Below, piece by piece: positions 33,356-42,292 of a stretch of DNA of 64,000 nucleotides (the stretch's first letter is position 1; each line of letters opens with the position of its first letter). Source of the stretch: Actinoplanes solisilvae (GTDB lineage: Bacteria > Actinomycetota > Actinomycetes > Mycobacteriales > Micromonosporaceae); the NCBI RefSeq assembly GCF_003999975.1, contig NZ_RJAC01000025.1:39877-103876 (forward strand). The letters are read 5' to 3'. The notes beneath the pieces are model-generated. The model was not told the origin of the DNA, made no database searches, and was given only the letters and a program-made list of their open reading frames with translations. A program made the position numbers and the translations under genes.

Positions 33356-33370
33356 CCTAATGGTATTAGG
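33356..33370. promoter_or_regulatory. probable TetR operator palindrome
   Basis: CCTAAT-GGT-ATTAGG, a perfect 6-bp inverted repeat with a 3-bp centre in an AT-rich stretch just upstream of the TetR start. Confidence 0.6.
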
Positions 33371-33453
33371 AATCGAAGTGGCGACGATCACGGCGGTACG
33401 CCGGCCCTGCCGTGTTCGACCCTCGACGTCGGGGATGCACCCAGGCAGCCTGC

Positions 33454-33488
33454 CTACAAGTATTAGGATAAAACCTAGAAGCTTGTAG
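33454..33488. promoter_or_regulatory. imperfect inverted repeat upstream of FBP-family gene
   Basis: CTACAAG...CTTGTAG arms (7 bp) enclose TATTAGG and AACCTA, related to the TetR palindrome 90 bp away. It may be a second TetR site controlling the divergent gene. Confidence 0.45.
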
Positions 33489-33518
33489 CCTTTTGCTATG
33501 GCATGTAGCTTGTCGGGC

Positions 33519-34013
33519 ATGGAGCCGCTTACTGAGCGCGAGATCCGCGCGTCCTTCGTGAACTGCACCAAAGGTGAGACCAAGCGCTTGGCGGTGCCCT
33601 CGGACCTGGTCGAGCGCCCGTGGAGCGACCTGGACTTCCTCGGATGGCGTGACCCCGCCTCCTTGCAGCGTGCCTATCTGGTCGCCGAGGGCAGTAGAGG
33701 GCTGGTAGGGGTAGCGATGCGGCTGGCGTCGCCGAGCGCCGGGCAGCCTCGGCGCAGCATGTGCTCGCTCTGCCTGACCACGCACAACCCCGGCGGCGTG
33801 TCCTTGATGACCGCAGCCAGGGCAGGGCGTAGTGGTCAGAGCGGTAACTCCGTCGGCACCTACATCTGTGTCGACCTGGCCTGCTCTCTTTATCTGCGTG
33901 GCAAGAAGAAGGCCGGACCGGCCACGCGCTTCCAGGAGTCACTCACCGAAGAGGAGAAGATCGATCGTACGGTCGCTAAGGTCGCAGCCTTTCTGGCCAG
34001 TGTGACCCGCTGA
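33519..34013 (+). CDS. FBP domain protein (EF-G-binding / FusB-like zinc protein)
   Basis: About 164 residues: MEPLTEREIRASFVNCTKGE at the N-terminus and a treble-clef zinc site with MCSLCLTTHNPGG and YICVDLACSLYLR (Cys pairs about 47 residues apart). This matches the actinobacterial FBP_C/FusB-like family; FusB relatives bind elongation factor G and give fusidic acid tolerance. The start is uncertain: ATG 33498 and ATG 33519 lack good ribosome sites; 33519 begins at the conserved segment. Divergent from TetR. Confidence 0.82.
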   Translation: MEPLTEREIRASFVNCTKGETKRLAVPSDLVERPWSDLDFLGWRDPASLQRAYLVAEGSRGLVGVAMRLASPSAGQPRRSMCSLCLTTHNPGGVSLMTAARAGRSGQSGNSVGTYICVDLACSLYLRGKKKAGPATRFQESLTEEEKIDRTVAKVAAFLASVTR

Positions 34014-34110
34014 CCACCGAGAACCAGAGCGGGCAGTGATCCCGCTTCGGTGGGAGTCATTCGCCGTCGCCTGACCGGGGGTGGCAGGCGTGTCCTTCAT
34101 GGCCACTCGG

Positions 34111-34995
34111 TCAGCGGCGCCGCCATAGCGCGGGCGTGATCTGGTGCTCGGTCCGGAAACGTCGGATGAAGTAGCTGGCGTCGGGAAAGCCGACCCGGTG
34201 GGCGATCGCCGCCACCGTCAGGTCGGTCTCGGTCAGCAGCCGCCGGGCCTCCTGCATCCGCCGCTCGGTAAGCCACTGCTGCACGGTTCGGCCGGTCCGG
34301 CGGCGTACCGAGGTGGTCAGGTGCCCCGGGGTCAGCGCCAGTTCGTCGGCCACATCGGCCAGCGAGATCGGCTCGGCGAACCGGTGCTCGATCACGTCGA
34401 ACACCGCGGCCAGCAGCGGCTCGTCGGCCGCGCGCAGGTCACCGGCGACGTCACCGGCCAGCCGGGCCGCCGCGACCAGCACCAGCATCAGGTGTGCGAG
34501 CGACGCCTCCGACCATCCGGTTCCACGGGTCTGCAACTCGCCGTCGAGTGCGCTGATCCGCTCCACCCAGCCGGGCCGCTGCTCCCGTGGGACCCGCAGC
34601 CGCTGCGTCCGGTCGGCGCCGCAGGCGAACGGGAACAGCAGCGGGTGGGTTCGCCACGAGTACGCGCCGCCGCGGATCACATCGGCCGGGAAGAACACCA
34701 CCCATCCGTCCTCGATCATTCGGTCGGCCGGCTGCGGAAAGGACAGCACCTGGCCTGGCGCAATCACAAACAGATCGCCGTCGCCCACGGTCCATGCGCG
34801 GTCGTCGATCAAGAAGCTGCCGCCAGCGCGATGTGCGTACAGCAGGACCAGGAAGTCGTGCGTATGCGTCTGCGGGCCGGGTAGCGGCTGCGGCGTCAGC
34901 GGCCGGTCGGGCAGCCGGGTCACCGCCACCGGCGGGATGCTGGGTAACCGGCGGAACACCGCGACCGGCACGCCGCCGGTGGTCCGCCGAGCCAT
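34111..34995 (-). CDS. AraC family transcriptional regulator
   Basis: About 294 residues. The N-terminal cupin-like sensor domain has THTHDFLVLLYAHRAGGSFL and VGDGDLFVIAPGQVLSF. The two C-terminal helix-turn-helix motifs are SLADVADELALTPGHLTTSV and LTVAAIAHRVGFPDASYFIR followed by RFRTEHQITP. MARRTTGG is chosen as start without a strong ribosome site; a GTG further upstream is possible. It is divergent from the methyltransferase at 35137, a likely target. Confidence 0.87.
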   Translation of the reverse strand: MARRTTGGVPVAVFRRLPSIPPVAVTRLPDRPLTPQPLPGPQTHTHDFLVLLYAHRAGGSFLIDDRAWTVGDGDLFVIAPGQVLSFPQPADRMIEDGWVVFFPADVIRGGAYSWRTHPLLFPFACGADRTQRLRVPREQRPGWVERISALDGELQTRGTGWSEASLAHLMLVLVAAARLAGDVAGDLRAADEPLLAAVFDVIEHRFAEPISLADVADELALTPGHLTTSVRRRTGRTVQQWLTERRMQEARRLLTETDLTVAAIAHRVGFPDASYFIRRFRTEHQITPALWRRR

Positions 34996-35136
34996 CCGAG
35001 TCGGCCGGGCGTGCGCCGGAGCATCTGAAGAATGTCCTATCCCGGCCACGGATCCGGCGATGTCCTCGCTCTGCTTGGGCACAACGCTGAGAGTACGACC
35101 GAAGTTCGTCTGATCACTACACTGCGGGAGGCTGTC

Positions 35137-35766
35137 ATGACCGGAGCCGTACGGCCGTACATCCCGGCGATGGGCCGGCATTGGATGCTGTTCCTCTACG
35201 ACCCGTTCACCCGGGCGGCCGGCATCTCCGAGGTGCACGGGCAGCTGCTCGACCGCGCCGGCGTTCAGCCCGGCCACCGGGTGCTGGAGGTCGGCTGCGG
35301 ACCCGGCGACCTGCTCATGCAGCTCGGCCGTCGAGTGCCGGAAGCCAACCTGATGGGGATCGACCCCGACCCGGCCGCGCTGCGCAAGGCTCGCCGCAAG
35401 GCCGCCCGCCGCGGCCTGACGGTGCAGTTCAAGCTCGCGTACGCTGACGAGCTGCCGTTGCCGGAAGACAGTTTTGACCGGGTGCTGTCCTCCTACATGC
35501 TCCACCACCTCGACGAGGAGCCACGGGTGGCGGCGATGCGCGAGATCCGCCGGATCCTGCGCCCCGGTGGCGAGCTGCACCTGCTCGACGCGGACGGGAC
35601 ACCACGCCCGGGTACGCGAGGCCACCAGCACCCGCGATTGGCCGGACACACCCCGGAACGGATCCAGGCGGTCATGCGCCAGGGCGAGCTGACCGAGGTC
35701 TCCCAGACCGGCCACGGCAGCCGCCGGATCGCCGGGCACTACTCCTTCTTCCGCGCAGTCGCCTGA
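35137..35766 (+). CDS. class I SAM-dependent methyltransferase
   Basis: A 209-residue methyltransferase: motif I VLEVGCGPGD (about 49-58), GIDPDPAALRKARRKA (acidic strand-2 end), DELPLPEDSFDRVLSSYMLH (post-I) and ILRPGGELHLLDAD. The N-terminus GRHWMLFLYDPFTRAAGISE resembles small-molecule C/O-methyltransferases. GGGAGG lies 5 nt before the ATG. Substrate unknown. Divergent from AraC. Confidence 0.88.
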   Translation: MTGAVRPYIPAMGRHWMLFLYDPFTRAAGISEVHGQLLDRAGVQPGHRVLEVGCGPGDLLMQLGRRVPEANLMGIDPDPAALRKARRKAARRGLTVQFKLAYADELPLPEDSFDRVLSSYMLHHLDEEPRVAAMREIRRILRPGGELHLLDADGTPRPGTRGHQHPRLAGHTPERIQAVMRQGELTEVSQTGHGSRRIAGHYSFFRAVA

Positions 35767-35803
35767 GACAGCGCTCCAGGACTGGGCCGGCGCGCGCCGC
35801 TGG

Positions 35804-35950
35804 TCAGCTGCGGGCGTCGGCCGGCGCGTGCAGCGTGAGGTGCGCGGACAGGGCGTTGAGGAAGTCGGGGGCGTCGAAGACCGCGCCGGCGGAGACGACG
35901 CCGGTTGCCCGGGTCCGGCCGGTGAGGAGGCGGTCGACGCGTGGCCGCAT
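35804..35950 (-). pseudogene. 48-codon fragment between methyltransferase and LAL regulator
   Basis: The minus strand reads MRPRVDRLLTGRTRATG, VVSAGAVFDAPDFLNALSAH, LTLHAPADARS and a stop. Its bias is gene-like but it has no clear ribosome site, and it looks like the C-terminal tail of a larger protein that I cannot identify. It could also be a small genuine gene after the LAL regulator (37 bp downstream). Confidence 0.4.
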
Positions 35951-35986
35951 TGTGGAGTGTCTCGCGGAAATCTGAGAGGGCGGGGC

Positions 35987-38692
35987 TCAGGCTTCGTTGA
36001 GGGCGTCGCGTAGCCCGGCCCGGGACGAGACGCCCAATTTGGGGAAGATGCGGTAGAGGTGAGCGCCTACCGTGCGGTGGGACAGGTAGAGGCGCTGGGC
36101 GATCTCTTTGTTGGTCAGGCCGGCGGCGGCCAGTCCGGCGATCTCGAGTTCCTGGGCGGTCAGGGCGGCCGGCGGCTGCTCGGTGACGGCCGGCCGGTAG
36201 CCGGTGGCGCGCAGTTCCCCAATGGTGCGGGCCAGCCACGGTTCGGCGCCCATTGCGGCGAAACCGGTGCGGGCGGCGAGCAGATGCGTACGGGCGCGGG
36301 TGTATTCCTTACGCCGTCGCAGTTTTTCGGCGAAGACGAGCCGTATGCGTGACGACTCGAACAACCACCGCTCGGTGGCGGGGTCGGTCAGCGTCCGTTC
36401 GAGCCGGTCTTCGGCCTCGTCATCGAGCGTGAGGGCGTCGACGCCGTGCTGGATCAACCGCATGCGGGGGGACAAGGCGGCCACGTCGGCTGCGCGCACG
36501 GCCTCGGCGTGGGCGCGCGCCTCGGCCTCGCGGCCGGTGCGCAGGGCGGAATCGACAACGTCGAGGATCACCCAGGTGGCGATCGGCACGTACGGCGCCA
36601 GCACCCCGGCCGGGCTGACGGCCGTCGCGTGCTGGTAGGCGGCCTCGTAGTCGCCTCCGGCCGCGGCGGCCAGCGCGCGGGGGAGGTGCGCGATGGCCAG
36701 CGAGCTCGCGACGCCGCGCGGCGCTGCCCAGTTGGTGATCTGGTCGGCCAGCTCGTACGCCTCACTGCACCGGCCACGGCCGGCCGCGATGACAGCCCGG
36801 TTGAGCAGGAAGTACCACCGCAGGAAAGGAACACCGTTGTCGACGGCGACGCGCTCGCCCTCACCGGCCAGCTCGTCGACCTCGTCCCAGCGTCCGGTGA
36901 GGTAGTAGTCGTCGCACAGGTGTATCAGCCCGGCCAACTGCCAGTGGGGCGCGCCGCCTTCGCGTCCCTGACGTACGAGCCGCCACGAATGTTCCCGGAT
37001 CTCGCCCAGCCGGTCGACGTTGGAGGTGGCGGGGCCTATTCGCACGATCCGGGCCAAGTCCGTCTCGCCGCGCAGGGTGGCGATCAGCGCTTCGAGGTCG
37101 GGCAGGGCCGCGGCGCTGGTGCGTACGGGGTCGGGGAAGGTCCGGCTCAGCACCGACATGATGTCGGTCGGTGCCGGGGTGAGCCGGCCCAGGTTCCGGT
37201 GGAAGACGGTCCAGTGGTCGGCGCCGCCGGCGAACCAGGACACCAGCAACAGTGTGTGCATGGCCTCGTCGAGGGCCGGGTCGTCGGCACGCCAGCCGTG
37301 CCCGCCCGTTTCGATGGCGCCGGCGAGCAGACGGTGGGCGGTGTGCACGTCACCGTCACCATTGATCATCAACAGCGCGGTCGCGTTGGCGGCGCGCAGC
37401 GCCGCGGCCGGGTCCTGCGCCATCGTCTGTGCATCGGCCAGCAGCGTCGTGGTGTCACCGGCGCCGCCGGCTTCCGCGCCGATGTACGCGGCCTCGGCCA
37501 GCCGCCGCGCGGTGTCCTCGGGTGTGCCGCTCATCTCGGCGGCGCGGACGAGCGCGTCGATGGCGGCCAGGACGTCGCCGCGTCGCAACACCACGTGCGC
37601 GGCCTCCTCGAGCTGTACGGCGACGGCCTCGTCCGGGCCGGTAGTGGCCGCGGCGAGGTGCCAGGCGCGGCGCTCGGGATCGTCCGGCAGGTTGGCGGCG
37701 ATGGCCTGGTGGGCCTGCCAGCGCTCCTCGTGGGTGGACATCGCCACGATCGCCGACTGGATCAGCGGGTGGCGGAAGACGATGCGCCCGGCGGCGTCGT
37801 CCACCCGTACGAGTTGGGCTCGATCGGCCGGTGCGAGGTGGGCCAGGTCGGTCAGGCCGCGCAAGGCGCGCAGGTCGCCGCTTCCTTCGAACGTGGCGAG
37901 CAGCAGAAGCAAACGGGCGGACTCGGGCAGATCGGCGATGCGGTGGGCGAAGATGGCCTGCAGCCGGTCGTTGAGCGGCACGACCTCCACCGGTTGGGTG
38001 GAGTCGGTGAGGCTGCCTGGCAGTTCTACCAGCGCCAGCGGGTTGCCTTGGGCGAGGTCGAGCAGGCGCTGCCGCATCCGACCGATCATGGCCGGGAAGC
38101 GGGTGTCGATGAGCCGGGCGGAAGCCTCGTCGCTCAGAGGTTCGACTGTGACCTCGGTCAAGCCGCCGCGGTCGACGAAGCTTTCCATGCCGGTCCGGGA
38201 GGCGGTGATGACGCCGACGGGCGTTCCCTGTACGCGCCGGGCGACGAAGCCGAGGACGACGGCGCTGGGCCGGTCGATCCATTGCAGGTCGTCGACGATC
38301 AGCAGGACGGGCTTCGTCCTGGCCGCGGTGGTGAGCAGGAACAGGGCGGCGTTGCACACGAGCAGGGCGGCGGGCGCCGGTCCGGGGCCGAATCCGAGGG
38401 CGACGGTGAGCGCGTCGCGCAGTGCCGGCGGCAACCGCTGGATATCGGCATAAAGCGGCAGCAACAGTTGGTTGAGCAGGGAGTAGCTGACGTCCGCCTC
38501 GAACTCGGAGCCGTTCGCGCGCAACACCCGCATGCCATCGGCGCCGGCCAGATCCGCCGCCGCGGCCAGCAACGCCGATTTGCCGACCCCGGGCTCGCCC
38601 CGGACCATGAGCACGTCGCCGCTGACGCGCGTCGACTCCAGGAAACGGTGGAGGTGCGTCAGCTCCACCTCGCGTCCGAACAGCTCCTCCAT
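35987..38692 (-). CDS. LuxR family transcriptional regulator, large ATP-binding (LAL)
   Basis: A 901-residue regulator starting MEELFGREVELTHLHRF: Walker A GEPGVGKS (32-39), Walker B VLLIVDDLQWIDRPS (about 130), a helical middle, and a C-terminal LuxR helix-turn-helix (LTAQELEIAGLAAAGLTNKE...LSHRTVGAHLYRIFPKLG). It is closely similar to 44407 throughout. ATG 38692 is chosen: a GGGGGGA ribosome site lies 5-7 nt upstream, and a GTG at 38716 would fall within the promoter. Confidence 0.92.
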   Translation of the reverse strand: MEELFGREVELTHLHRFLESTRVSGDVLMVRGEPGVGKSALLAAAADLAGADGMRVLRANGSEFEADVSYSLLNQLLLPLYADIQRLPPALRDALTVALGFGPGPAPAALLVCNAALFLLTTAARTKPVLLIVDDLQWIDRPSAVVLGFVARRVQGTPVGVITASRTGMESFVDRGGLTEVTVEPLSDEASARLIDTRFPAMIGRMRQRLLDLAQGNPLALVELPGSLTDSTQPVEVVPLNDRLQAIFAHRIADLPESARLLLLLATFEGSGDLRALRGLTDLAHLAPADRAQLVRVDDAAGRIVFRHPLIQSAIVAMSTHEERWQAHQAIAANLPDDPERRAWHLAAATTGPDEAVAVQLEEAAHVVLRRGDVLAAIDALVRAAEMSGTPEDTARRLAEAAYIGAEAGGAGDTTTLLADAQTMAQDPAAALRAANATALLMINGDGDVHTAHRLLAGAIETGGHGWRADDPALDEAMHTLLLVSWFAGGADHWTVFHRNLGRLTPAPTDIMSVLSRTFPDPVRTSAAALPDLEALIATLRGETDLARIVRIGPATSNVDRLGEIREHSWRLVRQGREGGAPHWQLAGLIHLCDDYYLTGRWDEVDELAGEGERVAVDNGVPFLRWYFLLNRAVIAAGRGRCSEAYELADQITNWAAPRGVASSLAIAHLPRALAAAAGGDYEAAYQHATAVSPAGVLAPYVPIATWVILDVVDSALRTGREAEARAHAEAVRAADVAALSPRMRLIQHGVDALTLDDEAEDRLERTLTDPATERWLFESSRIRLVFAEKLRRRKEYTRARTHLLAARTGFAAMGAEPWLARTIGELRATGYRPAVTEQPPAALTAQELEIAGLAAAGLTNKEIAQRLYLSHRTVGAHLYRIFPKLGVSSRAGLRDALNEA

Positions 38693-38708
38693 GACGGTCC
38701 CCCCACGG

Positions 38709-38738
38709 CATTGCACGCTGTGCAGGAACCAGAGTCAA
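38709..38738 (-). promoter_or_regulatory. dyad promoter, copy 16 (LAL regulator)
   Basis: Minus strand TTGACT, spacer CTGGTTCCTGCACAGCGT, then GCAATG. The arms are degenerate. Predicted leader only about 10 nt, just enough for the ribosome site. Last copy seen in the window. Confidence 0.55.
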
Positions 38739-39046
38739 GGGATGGCGCGTCACCCGGTCGAAGGTCGTGCCCGCCGGTAGCGATGATGCGGAATTTCGGG
38801 CAAAAGGAAAGATCGTGCGGCGTGCAATCCTTTGCCGCGTATTCCCCGAACTCTTTCCTTGATTGGGTGACGCGGCTAACCGACGTGATCTCAGCAAGAT
38901 CCTGGCAGGTATTTGTATTCGAAGTGGGTCAAGTGCAGTGCGGCAGCGACAACTCGGCCGATTTCGATCAGGCGAGTACCGCAGTTCGGATGGCGACCAG
39001 CCGGTGAATTGCCGGTTCAGAACTTCCGGTTGTGCACTCACAACGA
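38739..39046. other. gene-free spacer
   Basis: No supported gene. It contains a 9-bp inverted repeat (AAGGAAAGA at 38807, TCTTTCCTT at 38849) of unknown role and otherwise nothing recognisable. Confidence 0.4.
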
Positions 39047-39086
39047 CGCCAGGCTGTGCCTTCCAGTGGGAAGGCGCAGCCTGGCG
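39047..39086. terminator. 18-bp hairpin terminator after aldo/keto reductase
   Basis: CGCCAGGCTGTGCCTTCC pairs with GGAAGGCGCAGCCTGGCG (one G-T position) around AGTG. It lies about 57 bp downstream of the aldo/keto reductase stop on the minus strand. Confidence 0.75.
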
Positions 39087-39142
39087 ATTTCGCATCCGAA
39101 ACTGGTGGGTCGCCCGGCCTGCGTCCGAGGACGAGCCGTTGA

Positions 39143-40000
39143 TCAGGCGGCTTGATCGAGCCGGGCCAGTTCCTCGGGGGTGAGGGTCAGTTCCGGGGCC
39201 TTTGCGTTGTCCGTGATGGATTCCGGCCGGGTGGCGCCGGGGATCGGGATCACCCTTTCGCCGTGAGCCAGGATCCAGGCCAGCGTCACCCGCTGCGGAC
39301 TGACGTCGTGCGCCTTCGCGACCTCGCGGAATGCGCTGATGCCGGCCAGCTCACCGGCCTTGCCGATGCCGCCCAGAGGCATCCACGGCAGAAAGGCGAT
39401 CCCCATCTTCTCGGTGAGCCGCAGTTCGTCCAGCGAGGAGCGGAAGACGGGGGAGTACTGGTTGGACACCGCCATCAGCCGGCCGCCGAGGATCTCCTGC
39501 GCCTGGTGGATCTGTTCGATGTTGGCGTTGGAGATGCCGGCCATCCTGATCTTGCCCGCGTCGAGCAGCTCGGCGATGGCCCCGATGGAGTCCGCGTACG
39601 GAGTGTCCGGATCCGGGCGGTGGAACTGGTAGAGACCGATCGCCTCGAGGCCGAGCCGCTTGAGCGAGCCTTCGACGGCCCGGCGCAGGTGGGCGGGGGA
39701 GCCGTCGAGCGTGAACTCCTCGCCGACCCGCACGTGACCCCCCTTGGTGGCGATCAGTACGTTCGAGGTGTCGCCGCCCCAGGTCGCCAGGGCCCGGGAG
39801 ATCAGGTACTCATTGTGCCCGACTTCGTCGCCGGCCGATTGATAAGCGTCGGCCGTATCGATCAGAGTCACTCCGGCGTCGAGTGCGGCGTGAATGGTGC
39901 GGATTGACTGGTCGGCGTCGGGACGGCCCTCGAGGGACATCGGCAGGCCGCCGAGACCGATAGCGCTGACCTTGACGTCGCCAATTGTTCGCTGTTTCAT
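39143..40000 (-). CDS. aldo/keto reductase
   Basis: A 285-residue AKR: MKQRTIGDVKVSAIGLGGLP at the start and the catalytic tetrad Asp and Tyr in LIDTADAYQSAGDEVGHNE, Lys in VLIATKGGHV and His in LYQFHRPDPD. Cofactor motif VIPIPGATRPESITDN at the C-terminus. It reduces aldehydes or ketones with NADPH. The start MKQ is conserved in the family; the ribosome site is weak. Upstream in-frame codons are possible but unsupported. Confidence 0.9.
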   Translation of the reverse strand: MKQRTIGDVKVSAIGLGGLPMSLEGRPDADQSIRTIHAALDAGVTLIDTADAYQSAGDEVGHNEYLISRALATWGGDTSNVLIATKGGHVRVGEEFTLDGSPAHLRRAVEGSLKRLGLEAIGLYQFHRPDPDTPYADSIGAIAELLDAGKIRMAGISNANIEQIHQAQEILGGRLMAVSNQYSPVFRSSLDELRLTEKMGIAFLPWMPLGGIGKAGELAGISAFREVAKAHDVSPQRVTLAWILAHGERVIPIPGATRPESITDNAKAPELTLTPEELARLDQAA

Positions 40001-40370
40001 GTCTGCATTTCTACACAGCCGGACGTCCGATGCACGCATGAGAACTGCCACAGAGGGCTGTCTGAACTAGCGGTCTTCTGATGCGTCTGGAAATCGAAAT
40101 CCGGCCCGTAGCGGTGGGGGTTCAGATTCCCGTCGACGCTCGGCAGTCGTTCGTGCTGCTCGTTCAATTCGATCAAGACCTGATGGCTTACTCAAATGCG
40201 GGAGTCGAGCGGGACAGGAAGGGAGCCGCGCTGTTCGCCGACGAGCTCAGGGCGGCCATGACTTGGGGCCGGTGCCGGTGTCGGTGCCGGTGCGGATCTG
40301 GTATCGGGACCATTTGTGTTCGAACCAGCGCACGCGACCCGGTAGCGCGTGTCGGCGGCGCTGCGGGCGA
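40001..40370. other. intergenic region with possible remnant
   Basis: No intact gene. At about 40255-40345 the minus strand reads GRVRWFEHKWSRYQIRTGTD then TGTGPKSWPP and a stop, with gene-like composition and no start, possibly a C-terminal remnant. The plus-strand frame from 40081 has no ribosome site and no recognisable feature. Confidence 0.3.
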
Positions 40371-41504
40371 TCAGATATCGTCGCCGAACGAGGCTTGTTG
40401 ATCCGGCACGAGGAGCTCGAAGTCGACCGGATCGGTGGTCAAGCCGTTCACCTGCAGGGCGACGGCGTGGCCGCCGGGATAGTAGCGGCGGGTGGTGATC
40501 GGCCGGAACGAATGCTCGCGGCTGACGGTCATGGTCTCGCCGGCCGCCAGCGTACGGGTGGTGAGCTTGAACGTTTTGCCGCTGAGGCTGCCGTCGGCTC
40601 GGCGGTGGTGGACCACATAGTCGATCGCGAGCCGCGCCGGCTCGGGACCGGGGTTGTGAACAGTGGCACTGAAGGCGAGCGTGCCACCGTACGGGATTAC
40701 GGTCTGGTCGAGGACGGGCCCATCGATCTTCACGGTCGCCGGGGCGAAACCGAGTAGTTCGAGGGCACCCCGGTGGCCGTGCTTGACCAGGGTACGGAGC
40801 CCGTGGCGTACCAATTGCCTTGTCTGGGCCCCGGGCGTGGCGAGCCAGCGGCGCGCGGTGTCGACCACGAGGTCGGGCTGGTCGCGGCTGAGGTCGTTGA
40901 GATGGTTGGCGACCGAGCGCCGCACGTACTCGCTGTCGTCGCGGTACAGGGCGTTCAGGACCGGCACGGTGACCCCGGGCCGGGCGAGGATCTGCGGCAC
41001 GCGGGTCGCCCATGGCAGGTAGGGACGGGTGCCTTCGGTGGCGAGACGGCGAACGTCGACGTCGGAGGAGGCAGTCCATTGCTGCACGATGGGCAGCGCC
41101 CGGTCGAGGTCGTGGCGCAGCAGCGCTCGGATGGCGAACTCGGCGGACAGTCGCTGGGTGAGCTCGGCCATGACGTCCATCGCGTCGTCGAAGGCCGCGC
41201 TCGTGTTGTCGGCGATGGCCTTCTGCGCGATGGCAGCGGTGACCGGCCAGATCAGCCAGCCGTCGAACGGCTCGCTGCCGACGGCCGCGGCCCGCACCAC
41301 CTCGGCGACGTCGTCGTAGCTGCCGGGCAGGTCGCTGAGCAGGGCGTCGCGCAACAGGTCGGCCCGTTCGCGGAGAGTCAGCCCGGTGAGCGCGCCCAGG
41401 GCGGCCCGCAAGGCGACCAGGTCATGGCCGGGGGCCGCTCGGGCAATCGCGGTGACGAGGCGTTGCGCGGTATTCGTTCCGATGAGTTCGTCGGCAAACG
41501 GCAT
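40371..41504 (-). CDS. DNA alkylation repair (AlkD-like HEAT-repeat) protein
   Basis: A 377-residue all-helical protein of the AlkC/AlkD-like family: LRERADLLRDALLSDLPGSY, AEFAIRALLRHDLDRALPIV, VDVRRLATEGTRPYLPWATR and SEYVRRSVANHLNDLSRDQP are HEAT-like units. The last ~110 residues form a beta-rich domain (LAFSATVHNPGPEPARLAID) found in the longer actinobacterial members. Family members remove alkylated bases; activity here is inferred. It lies downstream of an SDR fragment and the NTF2 gene on the same strand. Confidence 0.85.
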   Translation of the reverse strand: MPFADELIGTNTAQRLVTAIARAAPGHDLVALRAALGALTGLTLRERADLLRDALLSDLPGSYDDVAEVVRAAAVGSEPFDGWLIWPVTAAIAQKAIADNTSAAFDDAMDVMAELTQRLSAEFAIRALLRHDLDRALPIVQQWTASSDVDVRRLATEGTRPYLPWATRVPQILARPGVTVPVLNALYRDDSEYVRRSVANHLNDLSRDQPDLVVDTARRWLATPGAQTRQLVRHGLRTLVKHGHRGALELLGFAPATVKIDGPVLDQTVIPYGGTLAFSATVHNPGPEPARLAIDYVVHHRRADGSLSGKTFKLTTRTLAAGETMTVSREHSFRPITTRRYYPGGHAVALQVNGLTTDPVDFELLVPDQQASFGDDI

Positions 41505-41559
41505 GATCGACTCCTGCGGTGCGGTGACGGCGCTGGTGATGCTTTCATGATCAGCTCCG

Positions 41560-41737
41560 ACCGGCGGGGAAGTCGACGCCGCGGGAGATTTCTTCCGTCG
41601 CCCGGATCCCAGGCTGATAGCTGGTCGGGTTTGCGGGTGATCAAGGCGGTTCGGCCGCCGGGGCCCAGGGCTTCGTCAGCGAAGGCAGGGCCGAAGCCGC
41701 CGGGAGTGCCTCCGGTGTTGAACCAGGATTTCATCAT
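41560..41737 (-). pseudogene. N-terminal fragment of an SDR oxidoreductase
   Basis: MKSWFNTGGTPGGFGPAFAD then EALGPGGRTALITRKPDQLS AWD: this is the Rossmann start of a short-chain dehydrogenase (TGGTPGGFG for TGxxxGxG). Homology ends after about 50 residues, before any catalytic YxxxK. An AAGGT ribosome site remains. The rest of the gene has been deleted. Confidence 0.65.
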
Positions 41738-41789
41738 GATCTGAAGACCTTTCGATAGGGATCTGAGAGCCGAGGCGGCCGCTCCACCG

Positions 41790-42131
41790 TCAGCCGGCGT
41801 ACGTGATGGCCAGGCCGGAGATGCTGGTGAAGTCGGCGTCGCTCGGTCGGAAGCGGAACACGAACGGAAGCGGGCTGCCCGGGAAGGAGCCCTCGGCGCG
41901 TACCTCGACGATCGTCCCGTTCGTGTCGGTGGTCATCCCGGTCGGGGTGAGCACGACCTGGACGGCGACGTTGTCCATGTCGCTCCACTGCCGGATCTCG
42001 TCGTGCCCGCGGAGAGTCTTCCCTTCATCGGTCACCACGGCGTCCGCGGTGAACATCGTGACCACCTGGTCGGTGTCCTGGGCGTTGACGGCCTTGAAGA
42101 AGTCCGTGATGGCCTGCGACAGGTTGTCCAT
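41790..42131 (-). CDS. SnoaL/NTF2-like family protein
   Basis: A 113-residue cone-fold protein: ITDFFKAVNAQDTDQVVTMF, TADAVVTDEGKTLRGHDEIR, QWSD and VEVRAEGSFPGSPLPFVFRF. Family members serve as small enzymes or binding proteins; without catalytic residues that I can assign, the role is unknown. A possible promoter lies on the minus strand near 42198 (TTGACT followed by a GC-rich dyad). A related fragment is at 58624. Confidence 0.85.
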   Translation of the reverse strand: MDNLSQAITDFFKAVNAQDTDQVVTMFTADAVVTDEGKTLRGHDEIRQWSDMDNVAVQVVLTPTGMTTDTNGTIVEVRAEGSFPGSPLPFVFRFRPSDADFTSISGLAITYAG

Positions 42132-42292
42132 GTCAGGAGTCCTTTCTGCGATGGCGAACGTAGGACCATGCTGTTCGCCCGGTCCGCCGCGGCGAATCAG
42201 TCAAATGACTCCGCCGGTGGCTCCTGACCCGGGAAGCTGGAGGCCGGCTCGTGGGGCGACGGCGAGCCGGACCAGGGTGGGTGGTCGGTGGG

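Noticed and set aside
36446..39007. 853-codon plus-strand frame antisense to a LAL regulator
   Set aside because: The regulator on the minus strand has Walker and HTH motifs; the antisense translation has none.
42181..42203. Dyad promoter copy for the NTF2 gene
   Set aside because: TTGACT is present, but the following GC-rich dyad does not match the GTGT/ACAC arms; kept only as a generic possible promoter.
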